Notes under the pieces: generated by a model
What the model saw: only the letters and a program-made list of their open reading frames with translations
What the model was told of the DNA's origin: nothing
Database searches by the model: none
Translations under genes and position numbers: made by a program
Shown: piece by piece, positions 44,606 to 60,000 of the stretch
How the letters are laid out: each line of letters starts with the position of its first letter
Numbering within the stretch: the first letter of the stretch is position 1
Assembly (NCBI RefSeq): GCF_015706575.1
Contig: NW_024037074.1
Span: 434,001-498,000 of the forward strand
Length of the DNA stretch: 64,000 nt
Reading direction: 5' to 3'
Origin: Patiria miniata
Lineage: Eukaryota > Echinodermata > Asteroidea > Valvatida > Asterinidae

Positions 44606-44844
44606 CTGAAACATAAACGATGCAATTATGATTAACATTGAAACATTTGGTCGTATGTATAAAAATTAGCATTTGCTTTTTTTTTACTACATATTTTTAA
44701 GCATAACTTTTATTTGCATGAATAAAAATGAGAGCAAATGCTTTCACTATTTGCTTCAAGCTAAAAGTAATTGCTTTTTTACTTTTTGGCTTTTGCTAGA
44801 CTAGAAGTGTGGACTGGTTTCAAACTTGAAAAAAATATAAATTT

Positions 44845-47800
44845 CAATTGACCTCAAAATTAATAAAATTTTAAAATCTAAAACTCCAACTGTGCGACTT
44901 GAACCAGCAACCTTCAGAAGTTCAGATTTAGGGTCATCAGTCCGTATTACTTGATTAAGCACAACTTCACACTATTTTGTGGTTACAAAATTAACTGTAG
45001 AGTTTCAATTGACCTAAAAAGTAGTAAAATTTTGAAATCTAAAATTCCCAGCGTGGGAATGAACCTGCAACCTTTCGATTTAGAGTCAGCAGTCTGAACC
45101 ACTGCACTAAGCATAATTTCATGCTTTTTAGTGGTTACGGAATTAACTATCAAGTTTCAATTTACCCAAAAGAAATAAAATTTTAAAATCTAAAATTTCC
45201 ACCCTGGATTTGAACCCACAACCTTAAAATTTAAAGTCAGCAGTCCGTACCATTGTACTTAGCATAATTCCACTGTTTTTATTGGTTAAAAAATTAACTA
45301 TAAAGTTTCAATTTACCCAAAAAGAAATAAAATTTTAAAATCTTTAATTCCCTTCCTAGATTTGAACCCACAACCTTCAGATTTCGAGTCAGCAGTCCAT
45401 ACCATTGGACTTAGCATAATTTCACACTTTTTACAGGTTACGAAATTAACTATGAAGTTTTAATTTACCCAAAAAGTAATAAAATTTGAAAATCTAAAAT
45501 TTCCACCCTGGATTTGAACCCACAACCTTCAGATTTTGAGTCAGCAGTCCGTACCATTGGACTAAGCATAATTTTACACTTTTTAAAGGTTACGAAATTA
45601 ACTATAATGTTTTAATTTACCCAAAAAGTAATAAAATTTTAAAATCTAAAATTCCCACCCTGGATTTGAACCCACAACCTTCAGATTTCGAGTCAGCAAT
45701 CCATACCATTGGACTTAGCATAATTTCATACTTTTTAGTGGTTACGAAATTAACTATCAAGTTTAAATTTACCCAAAAAGAAATAAAATTTTAAAATCTA
45801 AAATTCCCCCCCTGGAATTGAACCCGCAACCTTCAGATTTAGAGTCGGTAGTCCATACCATTGGACTAAGCATAATTTCACACTTGTTAAGGGTTACGAA
45901 ATTAACTATAATGTTTTAATTTACCCAAAAAGTAATAAAATTTTAAAATCTAAAATTCCCACCCTGGATTTGAACCCACAACCTTCAGATTTAGAGTCAG
46001 TAGTCCATACCATTGGACTTAGCATAATTTCACACTTTTTAGTGGTTACGAAATTAACTATAATGTTTAAATTTACCCAAAAAGAAATAAATTTTACAAT
46101 CTAAAATTCCCCCCCCCTGGAATTGAACCCGCAACCTTCAGATTTCGAGTCGATAGTCCATACCATTGGACTAAGCCTAATGTCACACTTGTAAAGGGTT
46201 ACGAAATTAACTATAATGTTTTAATTTACCCAAAAAGTAACAAAATTTTAAAATCTAAAATTCCCACCCTGGAATTGAACCCACAACCTTCAGATTTCGA
46301 GTCAGAAGTCCATCCCATTGGACTAAGTGTAATTTCACAATTTTTAAATGTTACGAAATTAACTATGAAGTTTCAATTTACCCAAAAATATAAAAAATCT
46401 AAAATCTAAAATTTCCAACCTGGATTTGAACCCGCAACCTTCAGATTTAGAGTCGGCAGTCCATACCATTCGACTAAGCATAATTTCACACTTTTTAGTG
46501 GTTACGAAATTAACTATGAAGTTTAAATTTACCCAAAAAGACATAAAATTTAAAATCTAAAATTTCCACCCTGGATTTGAACCCACAACCTTCAGATTTA
46601 GAGTCAGTAGTCTATACCATTGGACTAAGTGTAATTTCACAATTTTTAAAGGTTACGAAATTAACTATAATGATTTAATTTACCCAAAAAAGTAATAAAA
46701 TTTTAAAATCTAAAATTCCCACCCTGGAATTGAACCCACAACCTTCAGATTTCAAGTCAGCAGTCCATACCATTGGACTAAGCATAATTTCACACTTTTT
46801 AGTGGTTACGAAATTAACTATGAAGTTAAATTTACCCCAAAAGACATAAAATTTCAAAAACCAAAACTCCACCCCTGGATTTGAACCCACAACCTTCAGA
46901 TTTCAAGTCAGCCGTCCGTACCATTGGACTAAGCATAATTTCACACTTTTTAGTGGTTACAAAATTAACTATCAAGTTTAAATTTACCCAAAAAGAACTA
47001 AATTATAAAATGTAAAATTCCCACCCTGGAATTGAACCCACAACCTTCAGATTTCGAGTCAGTAGTCCATTCCATTGGACTAAGCCTAATTTCACACTTT
47101 TTAAAGGTTACGAAATTAACTATAATGTTTTAATTTACCCAAAAAAGTAATACAATTTTAAAATCTAAAATTCCCACCCTGGAATTGAACCCACAACCTT
47201 CAGATTTCGGGTCAGTAATCCATACCATTGGACTAAGTGTAATTTCACAATTTTTAAAGGTTACGAAATTAACTATAATGTTTTAATTTACCAAAAAAAG
47301 TAATAAATTTTAAAATCTAAAATTTCCACCCTGGAATTGAACCCACAACCTTCAGATTTCGAGTCAGTAGTCCATACCATTGGACTAAGTGTAATTTCAC
47401 AATTTTTAAATGTTACAAAATTAACTATGAAGTTTCAATTTACCCAAAAATAAATAAAATCTAAAATTTCCAACCTGGATTTGAACTCGCAACCTTCAGA
47501 TTTAGAGTCAGCAGTCCATACCATTGGACTAAGCATAATTTCACACTTTTTGTGGTTACGAAATTAACTATAAAATTTAAATTTACCCAAAAAGACAGAA
47601 AATTTTAAAATCTAAAATTCCCACCCTGGATTTGAACCGACAACCTTCAGATTCAGAGTCAGTAGTCCATACCATTGGACTAAGTGTAATTTCACAATTT
47701 TTAAAGGTTACGAAATTAATTATAATGTTTTAACTTACCCCAAAAAGTAATAAAATTTTAAAATCTAAAATTCCCACCCTGGAATTGAACCCACAACCTT

Positions 47801-50800
47801 CAGATTTCAAGTCAGTAGTCCATACCATTGGACTAAGTGTAATTTCACAATGTTTAAATGTTACGAAATTAACTATGAAGTTAAATTTACCCCAAAAGAC
47901 ATAAATTTCAAAACCAAAACTCCCACCCTGGATTTGAACCCACAACCTTCAGATTTCAAGTCAGCCGTCCGTCCCATTGGACTAAGCATAATTTCACACT
48001 TTTTAGTGGTTACAAAATTAACTATCAAGTTTAATTTACCCCAAAGAACTAAATTTTAAAATCTAAAATTCCCCCCCTGGAATTGAACCCGCAACCTTCA
48101 GATTTAGAGTCAGTAGTCCATACCATTGGACTAAGCCTAATTTCACACTTTTTTAAAGGTTACGAAATTAACTATCATGTTTTAATTTACCCAAAAAAGT
48201 AATAAAATTTTAAAATCTAAAATTCCCACCCTGGAATTGAACCCACAACCTTCAGATTTAGAGTCAGTAGTCCATACCATTGGACTAAGTGTAATTTCAC
48301 AATTTTTAAAGGTTACGAAATTAACTATATTGTTTTAATTTACCCAAAAAAGTAATAAAATTTTAAAATCTAAAATTTCCACCCTGGAATTGAACCCACA
48401 ACCTTCAGATTTCGAGTCAGCAGTCCATACCATTGGACTAAGCATAATTTCACACTTATTAGTGGTTACGAAATTAACTATGAAGTTTAAATTTACCCAA
48501 AAAGATATAAAATTTTAAAATCTAAAATTTCCACCCTGGATTTGAACCCACAACCTTCAGATTTAGAGTCAATAGTCCATACCATTGGACTAAGTGTAAT
48601 TTCACAATTTTTAAATGTTACGAAATTAACTATGAAGTTTCAATTTACCAAAAAATAAATAAAATCTAAAATCTAAAATTTCCAACCTGGATTTGAACCC
48701 GCAACCTTCAGATTTAGAGTCAGTAGTCCATACCATTGGACTAAGCATAATTTCACACTTATTAGTGGTTACGAAATTAACTATGAAGTTTAAATTTACC
48801 CTAAAAGACATAACATTTTAAAATCTAAAATTTCCACCCTGGATTTGAACCCACAACCTTCAGATTTAGAGTCAGTAGTCCATACCATTGGACTAAGCAT
48901 AATTTCACACTTTTTTGTGGTTACGAAATTAACTATGAAGTTTAAATTTACCCAAAAAGACATAACATTTTTAAAACTAAAATTTCCACCCTGGATTTGA
49001 ACCCACAACCTTCAGATTTAGAGTCAGTAGTCCATACCATTGGACTAAGTGTAATTTCACACTTTTTTGTGGTTACGAAATTAACTATGAAGTTTAAATT
49101 TACCCAAAAAGACATAAAATTTCAAAAACCAAAACTCCACCCCTGGATTTGAACCCACAACCTTCAGATTTCAAGTCAGCCGTCCGTACCATTGGACTAA
49201 GCATAATTTCACACTTTTTAGTGGTTACAAAATTAACTATCAAGTTTAAATTTACCCAAAAAGAACCAAATTTTAAAATCTAAAATTCGCCCCCTGGAAT
49301 TGAACCCACAACCTTCAGATTTAGAGTCAGTAGTCCATACCATTGGACTAAGTGTAATTTCACAATTGTTAAAGGTTACAAAATTAACTATAATGATTTA
49401 ATTTACCCAAAAAAGTAACAAATTTTAAAATCTAAAATTCCCACCCGTGAATTGAACCCACAACCTTCAGATTTCAAGTCAGTAGTCCATACCATTGGAC
49501 TAAGTGTAATTTCACAATGTTTAAATGTTACAATATTAACTATGAAGTTTCAATTTACCCAAAAATAAATAAAATCTAAAATCTAGAATTTCCGACCTGG
49601 ATTTGAACCCGCAACCTTCAGATTTAGAGTCAGCAGTCCATACCATTGGACTAAGCATAATTTCACACTTTTTTGTGGTTACGAAATTAACTATAACATT
49701 TAAATTTACCCTAAAAGACATAAAATTTTAAAATCTAAAATTTCCACCCTGGATTTGAACCCACAACCTTCAGATTTAGAGTCAGTAGTCCATACCATTG
49801 GACTAAGCATAATTTAACACTTTTTTGTGGTTACGAAATTAACTATGAAGTTTAAATTTACCCAAAAAGAAATAAAATTTTAAAATCTAAAATTTCCACC
49901 CTGGATTTGAACCCACAACCTTCAGATTTAGAGTCAGTAGTCCATACCATTGGACTAAGCGTAATTTCACACTTTTTAGTGGTGACGAAATTAACTATGA
50001 AGTTTAAATTTACCCAAAAAGACATAAAATTTTAAAATCTAAAATTTCCACCCTGGATTTGAACCCACAACCTTCAGATTTAGAGTCAGTAGTCCATACC
50101 ATTGGACTAAGTGTAATTTCACAATTTTTAAAGGTTACGAAATTAACTATAATGATTTAATTTACCCAAAAAGTAATAAAATTTTAAAATCTAAAATTCC
50201 CCCCTGGAATTGAACCCACAACCTTCAGATTTAGAGTCAGTAGTCCATACCATTGGACTAAGTGTAATTTCACAATTGTTAAAGGTTACGAAATTAACTA
50301 TAATGATTTAATTTACCCAAAAAAGTAACAAAATTTTAAAATCTAAAATTCCCACACTTGAATTGAACCCACAACCTTCAGATTTCAAGTCAGTAGTCCA
50401 TACCATTGGACTAAGTATAATTTCACAATGTTTAAATGTTACGATATTAACTATGAAGTTTCAATTTACCCAAAAATAAATAAAATCTAAAATGTAAAAT
50501 TTCCGACCTGGATTTGAACCCGCAACCTTCAGATTTAGAGTCGGCAGTCCATACCATTGGACTAAGCATAATTTCACACTTTTTTGTCGTTACGAAATTA
50601 ACTATAACATTTAAATTTACCCTAAAAGACATACAATTTTAAAATCTAAAATTTCCACCCTGGATTTGAACCCACAACCTGCAGATTTAGAGTCAGTAGT
50701 CCATACCATTGGACTAAGCATAATTTAACACTTTTTTGTGGTTACGAAATTAACTATGAAGTTTAAATTTACCCAAAAAGAAATAAAATTTTTAAATCTA

Positions 50801-53598
50801 AATTTCCACCCTGGATTTGAACCCACAACCTTCAGATTTAGAGTCAGTAGTCCATACCATTGGACTAAGCATAATTTCACACTTTTTAGTGGTGACGAAA
50901 TTAACTATGAAGTTTAAATTTACCCAAAAAGACATAAAATTTTAAAATCTAAAATTTCCACCCTGGATTTGAACTCACAACCTTCAGATTTAGAGTCAGT
51001 AGTCCATACCATTGGACTAAGTGTAATTTCACAATTTTTAAGGGTTACGAAATTAACTATAATGATTTAATTTACCCAAAAAAGTAATAAATTTTAAAAT
51101 CTAAAATTCCCACCCTGGAATTGAACCCACAACCTTCAGATTTCAAGTCAGCCGTCCGTACCATTGGACTAAGCATAATTTCACACTTTTTAGTGGTTAC
51201 AAAATTAACTATCAAGTTTAAATTTACCCAAAAAGAACCAATTTTAAAATCTAAAATTCCCCCCCTGGAATTGAACCCGCAACCTTCAGATTTTGAGTCG
51301 GTAGTCCATACCATTGGACTAAGCCTAATTTCACACTTTTTAAAGGTTACGAAATTAACTATAATGTTTTAATTTACCCAAAAAGTAATAAAATTTTAAA
51401 ATCTAAAATTTCCACCCTGGAATTCAACCCACAACCTCCAGATTTCGAGTCAGTAGTCCATACCATTGGACTAAGTGTAATTTCACACTTTTTTGTGGTT
51501 ACGAAATTAACTATAAAATTTAAATTTACCCTAAAAGACATAAAATTTTAAAATCTAAAATTTCCCCCCTGGATTTGAACCCACAACCTTCAGATTTAGA
51601 GTCAGTAGTCCATACCATTGGACTAAGCATAATTTCACAATTTTTAAATGTTACGATATTAACTATGAAGTTTCAATTTACCCAAAATAAATAAAATCTA
51701 AAATCTAAAATTTCCAACCTGGATTTGAACCTGCAACCTTCAGATTTAGAGTCGGCAGTCCATAACATTGGACTAAGCATAATTTCACACTTTTGTGGTT
51801 ACGAAATTAACTATAAAATTTAAATTTACCCTAAAAGACATAAAATTTTAAAATCTAAAATTTTCCCCCCTGGATTTGAACCCACAACCTTCAGATTTAG
51901 AGTCAGTAGTCCATACCATTGGACTAAGCATAATTTCACACTTTTTAGTGGTTACGAAATTAACTATGAAGTTTAAATTTACCCAAAAAGACATAAAATT
52001 TTAAAATCTAAAATTTCCACCCTGGATTTGAACCCACAACCTTCAGAGTCAGTAGTCCATACCATTGGACTAAGTGTAATTTCACAATTTTTAAAGGTTA
52101 CGAAATTAACTATAATGATTTAATTTACCCAAAAAAGTAATAAAATTTAAAATCTAAAATTCCCACCCTGGAATTGAACCCACAACCTTCAGATTTCAAG
52201 TCAGCAGTCCATACCATTGGACTAAGTGTAACTTCACAATTTTTAAATGTTACGATTTTAACTACGAAGTTTCAATTTACCCAAAAATAAATAAAATCTA
52301 AAATCTAAAATTTCCAAGCTGGATTTGAACCTGCAACCTTCAGATTTAGAGTCAGCAGTCCATACCATTGGACTAAGCATAATTTCACACTTTTTTTGGT
52401 TACGAAATTAACTATAAAATTTAAATTTACCCTAAAAGACATAACATTTTAAAATCTAAAATTTCCACCCTGGATTTGAACCCACAACCTTCAGATTTAG
52501 AGTCAGTAGTCCATACCATTGGACTAAGTGTAATTTCACAATTTTTAAAGGTTACGAAATTAACTATAATGATTAATTTACCCCAAAAGTAATAAAATTT
52601 AAAATCTAAAATTCCCACCCTGGAATTGAACCCACAACCTTCAGATTTCAAGTCAGCAGTCCATACCATTGGACTAAGCATAATTTCACACTTTTTAGTG
52701 GTTACGAAATTAACTATGAAGTTAAATTTACCCCAAAAGACATAAAATTTCAAAAACCAAAACTCCACCCCTGGATTTGAACCCACAACCTTCAGATTTC
52801 AAGTCAGCCGTCCGTACCATTGGACTAAGCATAATTTCACACTTTTTAGTGGTTACAAAATTAACTATCAAGTTTAATTTACCCAAAAAGAACCTAATTT
52901 TAAAATCTCAAATTCTCCCCTGGATTGAACCCACACCTTCAGATTTCGAGTCGGTAGTCCATACCATTGGACTAAGCCTAATTTCACACTTTTAAAAGGT
53001 TACCAAATTAACTATAATGTTTTAATTTACCCAAAAAGTAATTAAATTTTAAAATCTTAAATTCCCACCCTGGAATTGAACCCACAACCTTCAGATTTCA
53101 AGTCAGTAGTCCATACCATTGGACTAAGTGTAATTTCACAATGTTTAAATGTTTCGATATTAACTATGAAGTTTCAATTTACCCAAAAATAAATAAATCT
53201 AAAATCTAAAATTTCCGACCTGGATTTGAACCCGCAACCTTCAGATTTAGAGTCGGCAGTCCATACCATTGGACTAAGCATAATTTCACACTTTTTTGTC
53301 GTTACGAAATTAACTATAACATTTAAATTTACCCTAAAAGACATAAAATTTTAAAATCTAAAATTTCCACCCTGGATTTGAACCCACAACCTTCAGATTT
53401 AGAGTCAGTAGTCCATACCATTGGACTAAGTGTAATTTCACATTTTTAAAGGTTACGAAATTAACTATAATGATTTAATTTACCCAAAAAAGTAATGACA
53501 TTTTAAAATCTAAAATTCCCACCCTGGAATTGAACCCACAACCTTCAGATTTCAAGTCAGCAGTCCATACCATTGGACTAAGTGTAACTTCACAATTT
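44845..53598 (-). repeat. tRNA-like satellite array, left arm, about 58 units of 151 bp
   Basis: Read on the minus strand, each unit has TAGTCCAATGGTATGGAC (a D-arm: GTCC paired with GGAC round an AATGGTAT loop, also the A-box), then CTGACTCTAAATCTGAAGG or variants GACTCGAAATC and GACTTGAAATC at the anticodon position, then GGTTCAAATCC or GGTTCAATTCC (B-box). About 80 bp of AT-rich spacer with GTTAATTTCGTAACC follows. No acceptor stem pairs and the T-stem is poor, so these are tRNA-derived, not tRNAs. Several spacer types (GAAGTTTCAATTTACCC, AATGTTTTAATTTACCC and others) alternate. The outermost units (44845-45200) are the most diverged. Confidence 0.9.
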
Positions 53599-54098
53599 NN
53601 NNNNNNNNNNNNNNNNNNNNNNNNNNNNNNNNNNNNNNNNNNNNNNNNNNNNNNNNNNNNNNNNNNNNNNNNNNNNNNNNNNNNNNNNNNNNNNNNNNNN
53701 NNNNNNNNNNNNNNNNNNNNNNNNNNNNNNNNNNNNNNNNNNNNNNNNNNNNNNNNNNNNNNNNNNNNNNNNNNNNNNNNNNNNNNNNNNNNNNNNNNNN
53801 NNNNNNNNNNNNNNNNNNNNNNNNNNNNNNNNNNNNNNNNNNNNNNNNNNNNNNNNNNNNNNNNNNNNNNNNNNNNNNNNNNNNNNNNNNNNNNNNNNNN
53901 NNNNNNNNNNNNNNNNNNNNNNNNNNNNNNNNNNNNNNNNNNNNNNNNNNNNNNNNNNNNNNNNNNNNNNNNNNNNNNNNNNNNNNNNNNNNNNNNNNNN
54001 NNNNNNNNNNNNNNNNNNNNNNNNNNNNNNNNNNNNNNNNNNNNNNNNNNNNNNNNNNNNNNNNNNNNNNNNNNNNNNNNNNNNNNNNNNNNNNNNNN
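53599..54098. other. Assembly gap, 500 N
   Basis: Exactly 500 N, a conventional filler length. It lies within the satellite, at the turning point between the two arms. Real sequence length and content are unknown. Confidence 0.99.
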
Positions 54099-57000
54099 AT
54101 GGACTGCTGAGTCTAAATCTGAAGGAGAAGGGTACAAATCCAGGGTGGAAATTTTAGATTTTAAAATTTTATGTCTTTTTGTGGTAAATTTAAACTTTAT
54201 AGTTAATTTCGTAACCACTAAAAAGTGTGAAATTATGCTTAGTCCAATGGTATGGACTGCTGACTCTAATCTGAAGGTTGTGGGTTCAAATCCAGTTGGA
54301 AATTTTAGATTTTAGATTTCATTTATTTTTGGGGTAAATTGAAACTTCATAGTTAATATCGTAACATTTAAAAATTGTGAAATTACACTTAGTCCAATGG
54401 TATGGACTACTGACTCGGAATCTGAAGGTTGTGGGTTCAATTCCAGGGTGGGAATTTTAGATTTTAAAATTTTATTACTTTTGGGGTAAATTAAAACATT
54501 ATAGTTAATTTCGTAACCTTTAAAAATTGTGAAATTACACTTAGTCCAATGGTATGGATACTACTGACTCTAAATCTGAAGGTTGTGGGTTCAAATCCAG
54601 GGTGGAAATTTTAGATTTTAAACTTTTATGTTTTTTAGGTAAATTTTAATTTTATAGTTAATTTCGTAACCACAAAAAAGGGTGTGAAATTATGCTTAGT
54701 CCAATGGTATGGACTACTGACTCTAAATCTGAAGGTTGTGGGTTCAAATCCAGGTTGGAATTTTAGATTTATTTATTTTGGGTAAATTGAAACTTCATAG
54801 TTAATATCGTAACACTTAAAATTGTGAAATTACACTTAGTCCAATGGTATGGACTACTGACTTGAAATCTGAAGGTTGTGGGTTCAATTCCAGGGTGGAA
54901 ATTTTAGATTTTAAAACTTTATGTCTTTTTGGGGGTAAATTTAAACTTCATAGTTAATTTCGTAACCTCTAAAAATTGTGAAATGATGCTTAGTCCAATG
55001 GTATGGACTGCTGACTCTAAATCTGAAGGTTGTGGTTCAAATCCAGGTTGGAAATTTTAGATTTTAGATTTCATTTATTTTTGGGTAAATTGAAACTTCA
55101 TAGTTAATATCGTAACATTTAAAAATTGTGAAATTACACTTAGTCCAATGGTATGGACTACTGACTCGGAATCTGAAGGTTGTGGGTTCAATTCCAGGGT
55201 GGGAATTTTAGATTTTAAAATTTTATTACTTTTTGGGGTAAATTAAAACATTTATAGTTAATTTCGTAACCTTTAAAAATTGTGAAATTACACTTAGTCC
55301 AATGGTATGGACTACTGACTCTAAATCTGAAGGTTGTCGGTTCAAATCCAGGGTGGAAATTTTAGATTTTAAAATTGTATGTCTTTTAGGGTAAATTTAA
55401 ATTTTATAGTTAATTTCGTAACCACAAAAAAGTGTGAAATTATGCTTAGTCCAATGGTATGGACTGCCGACTCTAAATCTGAAGGTTGCGGGTTCAAATC
55501 CAGGTTGGAAATTTTAGATTTTAGATTTTATTTATTTTTGGGTAAATTGAAACTTCATAGTTAATTTCGTAACATTTAAAAAGTGTGAAATTAGGCTTAG
55601 TCCAATGGTATGGACTACTGACTCGAAATCTGAAGGTTGCGGGTTCAATTCCAGGGTGGGAATTTTAGATTTTAAAATTTTATTACGTTTTTGGGTAAAT
55701 TAAATCATTATAGTTAATTTCGTAACCTTTAAAAATTGTGAAATTACACTTAGTCCAATGGTATGGACTACTGACTCGAAATCAAAAGGTTGTGGGTTCA
55801 AATCCAGGGTGGAAATATTAGATTTTAAAATTTTATGTCTTTTTGAGTAAATTTAAACTTCATAGTTAATTTCGTAACCACTAAAAAATGTGAAATTATG
55901 CTTTGTCCAATGGTATGGACTGCTGACTCTAAATCTGAAGGTTGCGGGTTCAATTCCAGAGTGGGAATTTTAGATTAAAAATTTTATTACTTTTTGGGGT
56001 AAATTAAAACATTATAGTTAATTTCGTAACCTTTAAAAGTGTGAAATTAGGCTTAGTCCAATGGTATGGACTACTGACTTGAAATCTGAAGGTTGCAGGT
56101 TCAATTCCAGGGGGGAAATTTTAGATTTTAAAATTGGATTTCTTTTTGGGTAAATTTAAACTTGATAGTTAATTTTGTAACCACTCAAAAGTGTGAAATT
56201 ATGCTTAGTCCAATGGTATGGACTGCTGAGTCTAAATCTGAAGGAGAAGGGTACAAATCCAGGGTGGAAATTTTAGATTTTAAAATTTTATGTCTTTTTG
56301 GGTAAATTTAAACTTTATAGTTAATTTCGTAACCACTAAAAAGTGTGAAATTATGCTTAGTCAAATGGTATGGACTGCTGACTCTAAATCTGAAGGTTGT
56401 GGGTTCAAATCCAGGTTGGAAATTTTAGATTTTAGATTTCATTTATTTTTGGGTAAATTGAAACTTCATAGTTAATATCGTAACATTTAAAAATTGTGAA
56501 ATTACACTTAGTCCAATGGTATGGACTACTGACTCGGAATCTGAAGGTTGTGGGTTCAATTCCAGGGTGGGAATTTTAGATTTTAAAATTTTATTACTTT
56601 TTGGGGTAAATTAAAACATTATAGTTAATTTCGTAACCTTTAAAAATTGTGAAATTACACTTAGTCCAATGGTGTGGACTACTGACTCGAAATCTGAAGG
56701 TTGTGGGTTCAAATCCAGGGTGGAAATTTTAGATTTTAAAATTTTATGTCTTTTTGGGTAAATTTAAACTTCATAGTTAATTTCGTAACCTTTAAAAATT
56801 GTGAAATTACACTTAGTTCAATGGTATGGACTACTGACTCTAAATCTGAAGGTTGTGGGTTCAAATCCAGGGTGGAAATTTTAGATTTTAAAATTTTATG
56901 TCTTTTTGGGTAAATTTAAATTTCATAGTTAATATCGTAACGACAAAAAAGTGTGAAATTATGCTTAGTCCAATGGTATGGACTGCGGACTCTAAATCTG

Positions 57001-60000
57001 AAGGTTGCGGGTTCAAATTCAGGTTGGAAATTTTAGATTTTATTTATTTTTGGGTAAATTGAAACTTCATAGTTAATTTCGTAACATTTAAAAATTGTGA
57101 ACTTACACTTAGTCCAATGGTATGGACTACTGACTCAAAATCTGAAGGTTGTGGGTTCAATTCCAGGGTGGGAATTTTAGATTTTAAAATTTTATTACTT
57201 TTGGGGTAAATTAAAACATTATAGTTAATTTCGTAACCCTTAAAAATTGTGAAATTACACTTAGTCCAATGGTATGGACTACTGACTCTAAATCTGAAGG
57301 TTGTCGGTTCAAATCCATGGTGGAAATTTTAGATTTTAAAATTTCATGTCTTTTTGGGTGAATTGAAATTTAATAGTTAATTTCGTACCCACAAAAAGTG
57401 TGAAATTATGCTTAGTCCAATGGTATGGACTGCTGACTCTAAATCTGAAGGTTGCGGGTTCAAATCCAGGTTGGAAATTTTAGATTTTATTTATTTTTGG
57501 GTAAATTGAAACTTCATAGTTAATTTCGTAACCTTTAAAAATTGTGAAATTACACTTAGTCCAATGGTATGAACTACTGACTCGAAATCTGAAGGTTGCG
57601 GGTTCAATTCCAGGGTGGGAATTTTACATTTTAAAGTTTATTACTTTTTTGGGTAAATTAAAACATTATAGTTAATTTCGTAACCTTTAAAAATTGTGAA
57701 ATTACACTTAGTCCAATGGTATGGACTACTGACTCGAAATCTGAAGGTTGTGGGTTCAAATCCAGGATGGGAATTTTAGATTTTAAAATTTTATTACTTT
57801 TTGGTGTAAATTAAAACATTATAGTTAATTTTGTAACCTTTAAAAAGTGTGAAATTAGGCTTAGTCCAATGGTATGGACTACTGACTCGAAATCTGAAGG
57901 TTGTGGGTTCAATTCCAGGGTGGGAATTTTAGATTTTAAAATTTTATTACTTTTTTGGGTAAATTAAATCATTATAGTTAATATCGTCACTTTTAAAAAT
58001 TGTGAAATTACACTTGGTATGGACTGCTGACTCTAAATCTGAAGGTTGCGGGTTCAAATCCAGGTTGGAAATTTTTGATTTAATTTATTTTTGGGTAAAT
58101 TGAAACTTCATAGTTAATTTCGTAACATTTAAAAATTGTGAAATTACACTTAGTCCAATGGTATGGACTACTGACTCGAAATCTGAAGGTTGCGGGTTCA
58201 ATTCTAGGGTGGGAATTTTAGATTTTAAAATTTAGTTCTTTTTGGGTAAATTTAAACTTGATAGTTAATTTTGTAACCACTAAAAAGTGTGAAATTATGC
58301 TTAGTCCAATGGTACGGAAGGCTGACTTGAAATCTGAAGGTTGTGGGTTCAAATCCAGGGTGGAGTTTTGGTTTTTGAAATTTTATGTCTTTTGGGGTAA
58401 ATTTAACTTCATAGTTAATTTCGTAACCACTAAAAAGTGTGAAATTATGCTTAGTCCAATGGTATGGACTGCTGACTTGAAATCTGAAGGTTGAGGGTTC
58501 AATTCCAGGGTGGGAATTTTAGATTTTAAAATTGTATTAATTTTTTGGGGAAAATTAAATCATTATAGTTAATATCGTAACCTTTAAAAATTGTGAAATT
58601 ACACTTGGTATGGACTACTGACTCTAAATCTGAAGGTTGTGGGTTCAAATCCAGGGTGGAAATTTTAGATTTTAAAATTTTATGTCTTTTTGGGTAAATT
58701 TAAACTTCATAGATAATTTCGTAACCTTTAAAAATTGTGAAATTACACTCAGTCCAATTGTATGGACTACTGACTCTAAATCTGAAGGTTGTCGGTTCAA
58801 ATCCAGGGTGGAAATTTTAGATTTTAAAATTTTATGTCTTTTTGGGTAAATTTAAATTTAATAGTTAATTTCGTACTCACAAAAAAGTGTGAAATTATGC
58901 TTAGTCCAATGGTATGGACTGCTGACTCTAAATCTGAAGGTTGCGGGTTCAAATCCAGGTTGGAAATTTTAGATTTTATTTATTTTTGGGTAAATTGAAA
59001 CTTCATAGTTAATTTCGTAACATTTAAAAATTGTGAAATTACACTTAGTCCAATGGTATGGACTACTGACTCTAAATCTGAAGGTTGTGGGTTCAAATCC
59101 AGGTTGGAAATTTTAGATTTTAGATTTTATTTATTTTTGGGTAAATTGAAACTTCATAGTTAATATCGTAACCTTTAAAATTGTGAAATTACACTTAGTC
59201 CAATGGTACGGACTACTGACTCTAAATCTGAAGGTTGTGGGTGCAAATCCAGGGTGGAAATTTTAGATTTTAAAATTTTATGTCTTTTTGGGTAAATTTA
59301 AATTTTATAGTTAATTGCGTAACGACAAAAAATTGTGAAATTATGCTTAGTCCAATGGTATGGACTGCTGACTCTAAATCTGAAGGTTGCGGGTTCAAAT
59401 TCAGGTTGGAAATTTTAGATTTTATTTATTTTTGGGTAAATTGAAACTTCATAGTTAATTTTGTAACATTTAAAAATTGTGAACTTACACTTAGTCCAAT
59501 GGTATGGACTACTGACTCGCAATCTGAAGGTTGTGGGTTCAATTCCAGGGTGGGAATTTTAGATTTTAAAATTTTATTACTTTTTGGGGTAAATTAAAAC
59601 ATTATAGTTAATTTTGTAACCCTTAAAAATTGTGAAATTACACTTAGTCCAATGGTATGGACTACTGACTCTAAATCTGAAGGTTGTGGGTTCAAATCCA
59701 GGGTGGAAATTTTAGATTTTAAAATTTTATGTCTTTTTGGGTAAATTTAAATTTAATAGTTAATTTCGTACCCACAAAAAGTGTGAAATTATGCTTAGTC
59801 CAATGGTATGGACTGCTGACTCTAAATCTGAAGGTTGCGGGTTCAAATCCAGGTTGGAAGTTTTAGATTTTATTTATTTTTGGGTAAATTGAAACTTCAT
59901 AGTTAATTTCGTAACATTTAAAAATTGTGAAATTACACTTAGTCCAATGGTATGGACTACTGACTCGAAATCTGAAGGTTGTGGGTTCAATTCCAGGGTG

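Larger units (their letters stand above)
42321..53598. repeat. Left arm of a giant inverted duplication
   Basis: ATAAAATAAATAAAACAACA at 42321 is the exact reverse complement of the last bases of the window. From there, position x in this arm pairs with about 106308 minus x in the right arm through to about 44840, with only scattered substitutions. Indels seen: 13 bp near 42480 (extra in the right arm), 1 bp near 44038 (missing right), about 56 bp near 44300 (extra right), 8 bp in the PhnD-like exon (missing right). The repeat array then fills the arm to the gap. The right copy probably continues beyond the window. Confidence 0.95.

Noticed and set aside
53475..54315. Two long open frames of about 250 codons spanning the gap
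   Set aside because: Most of their length is N, so they are an artefact of the filler.
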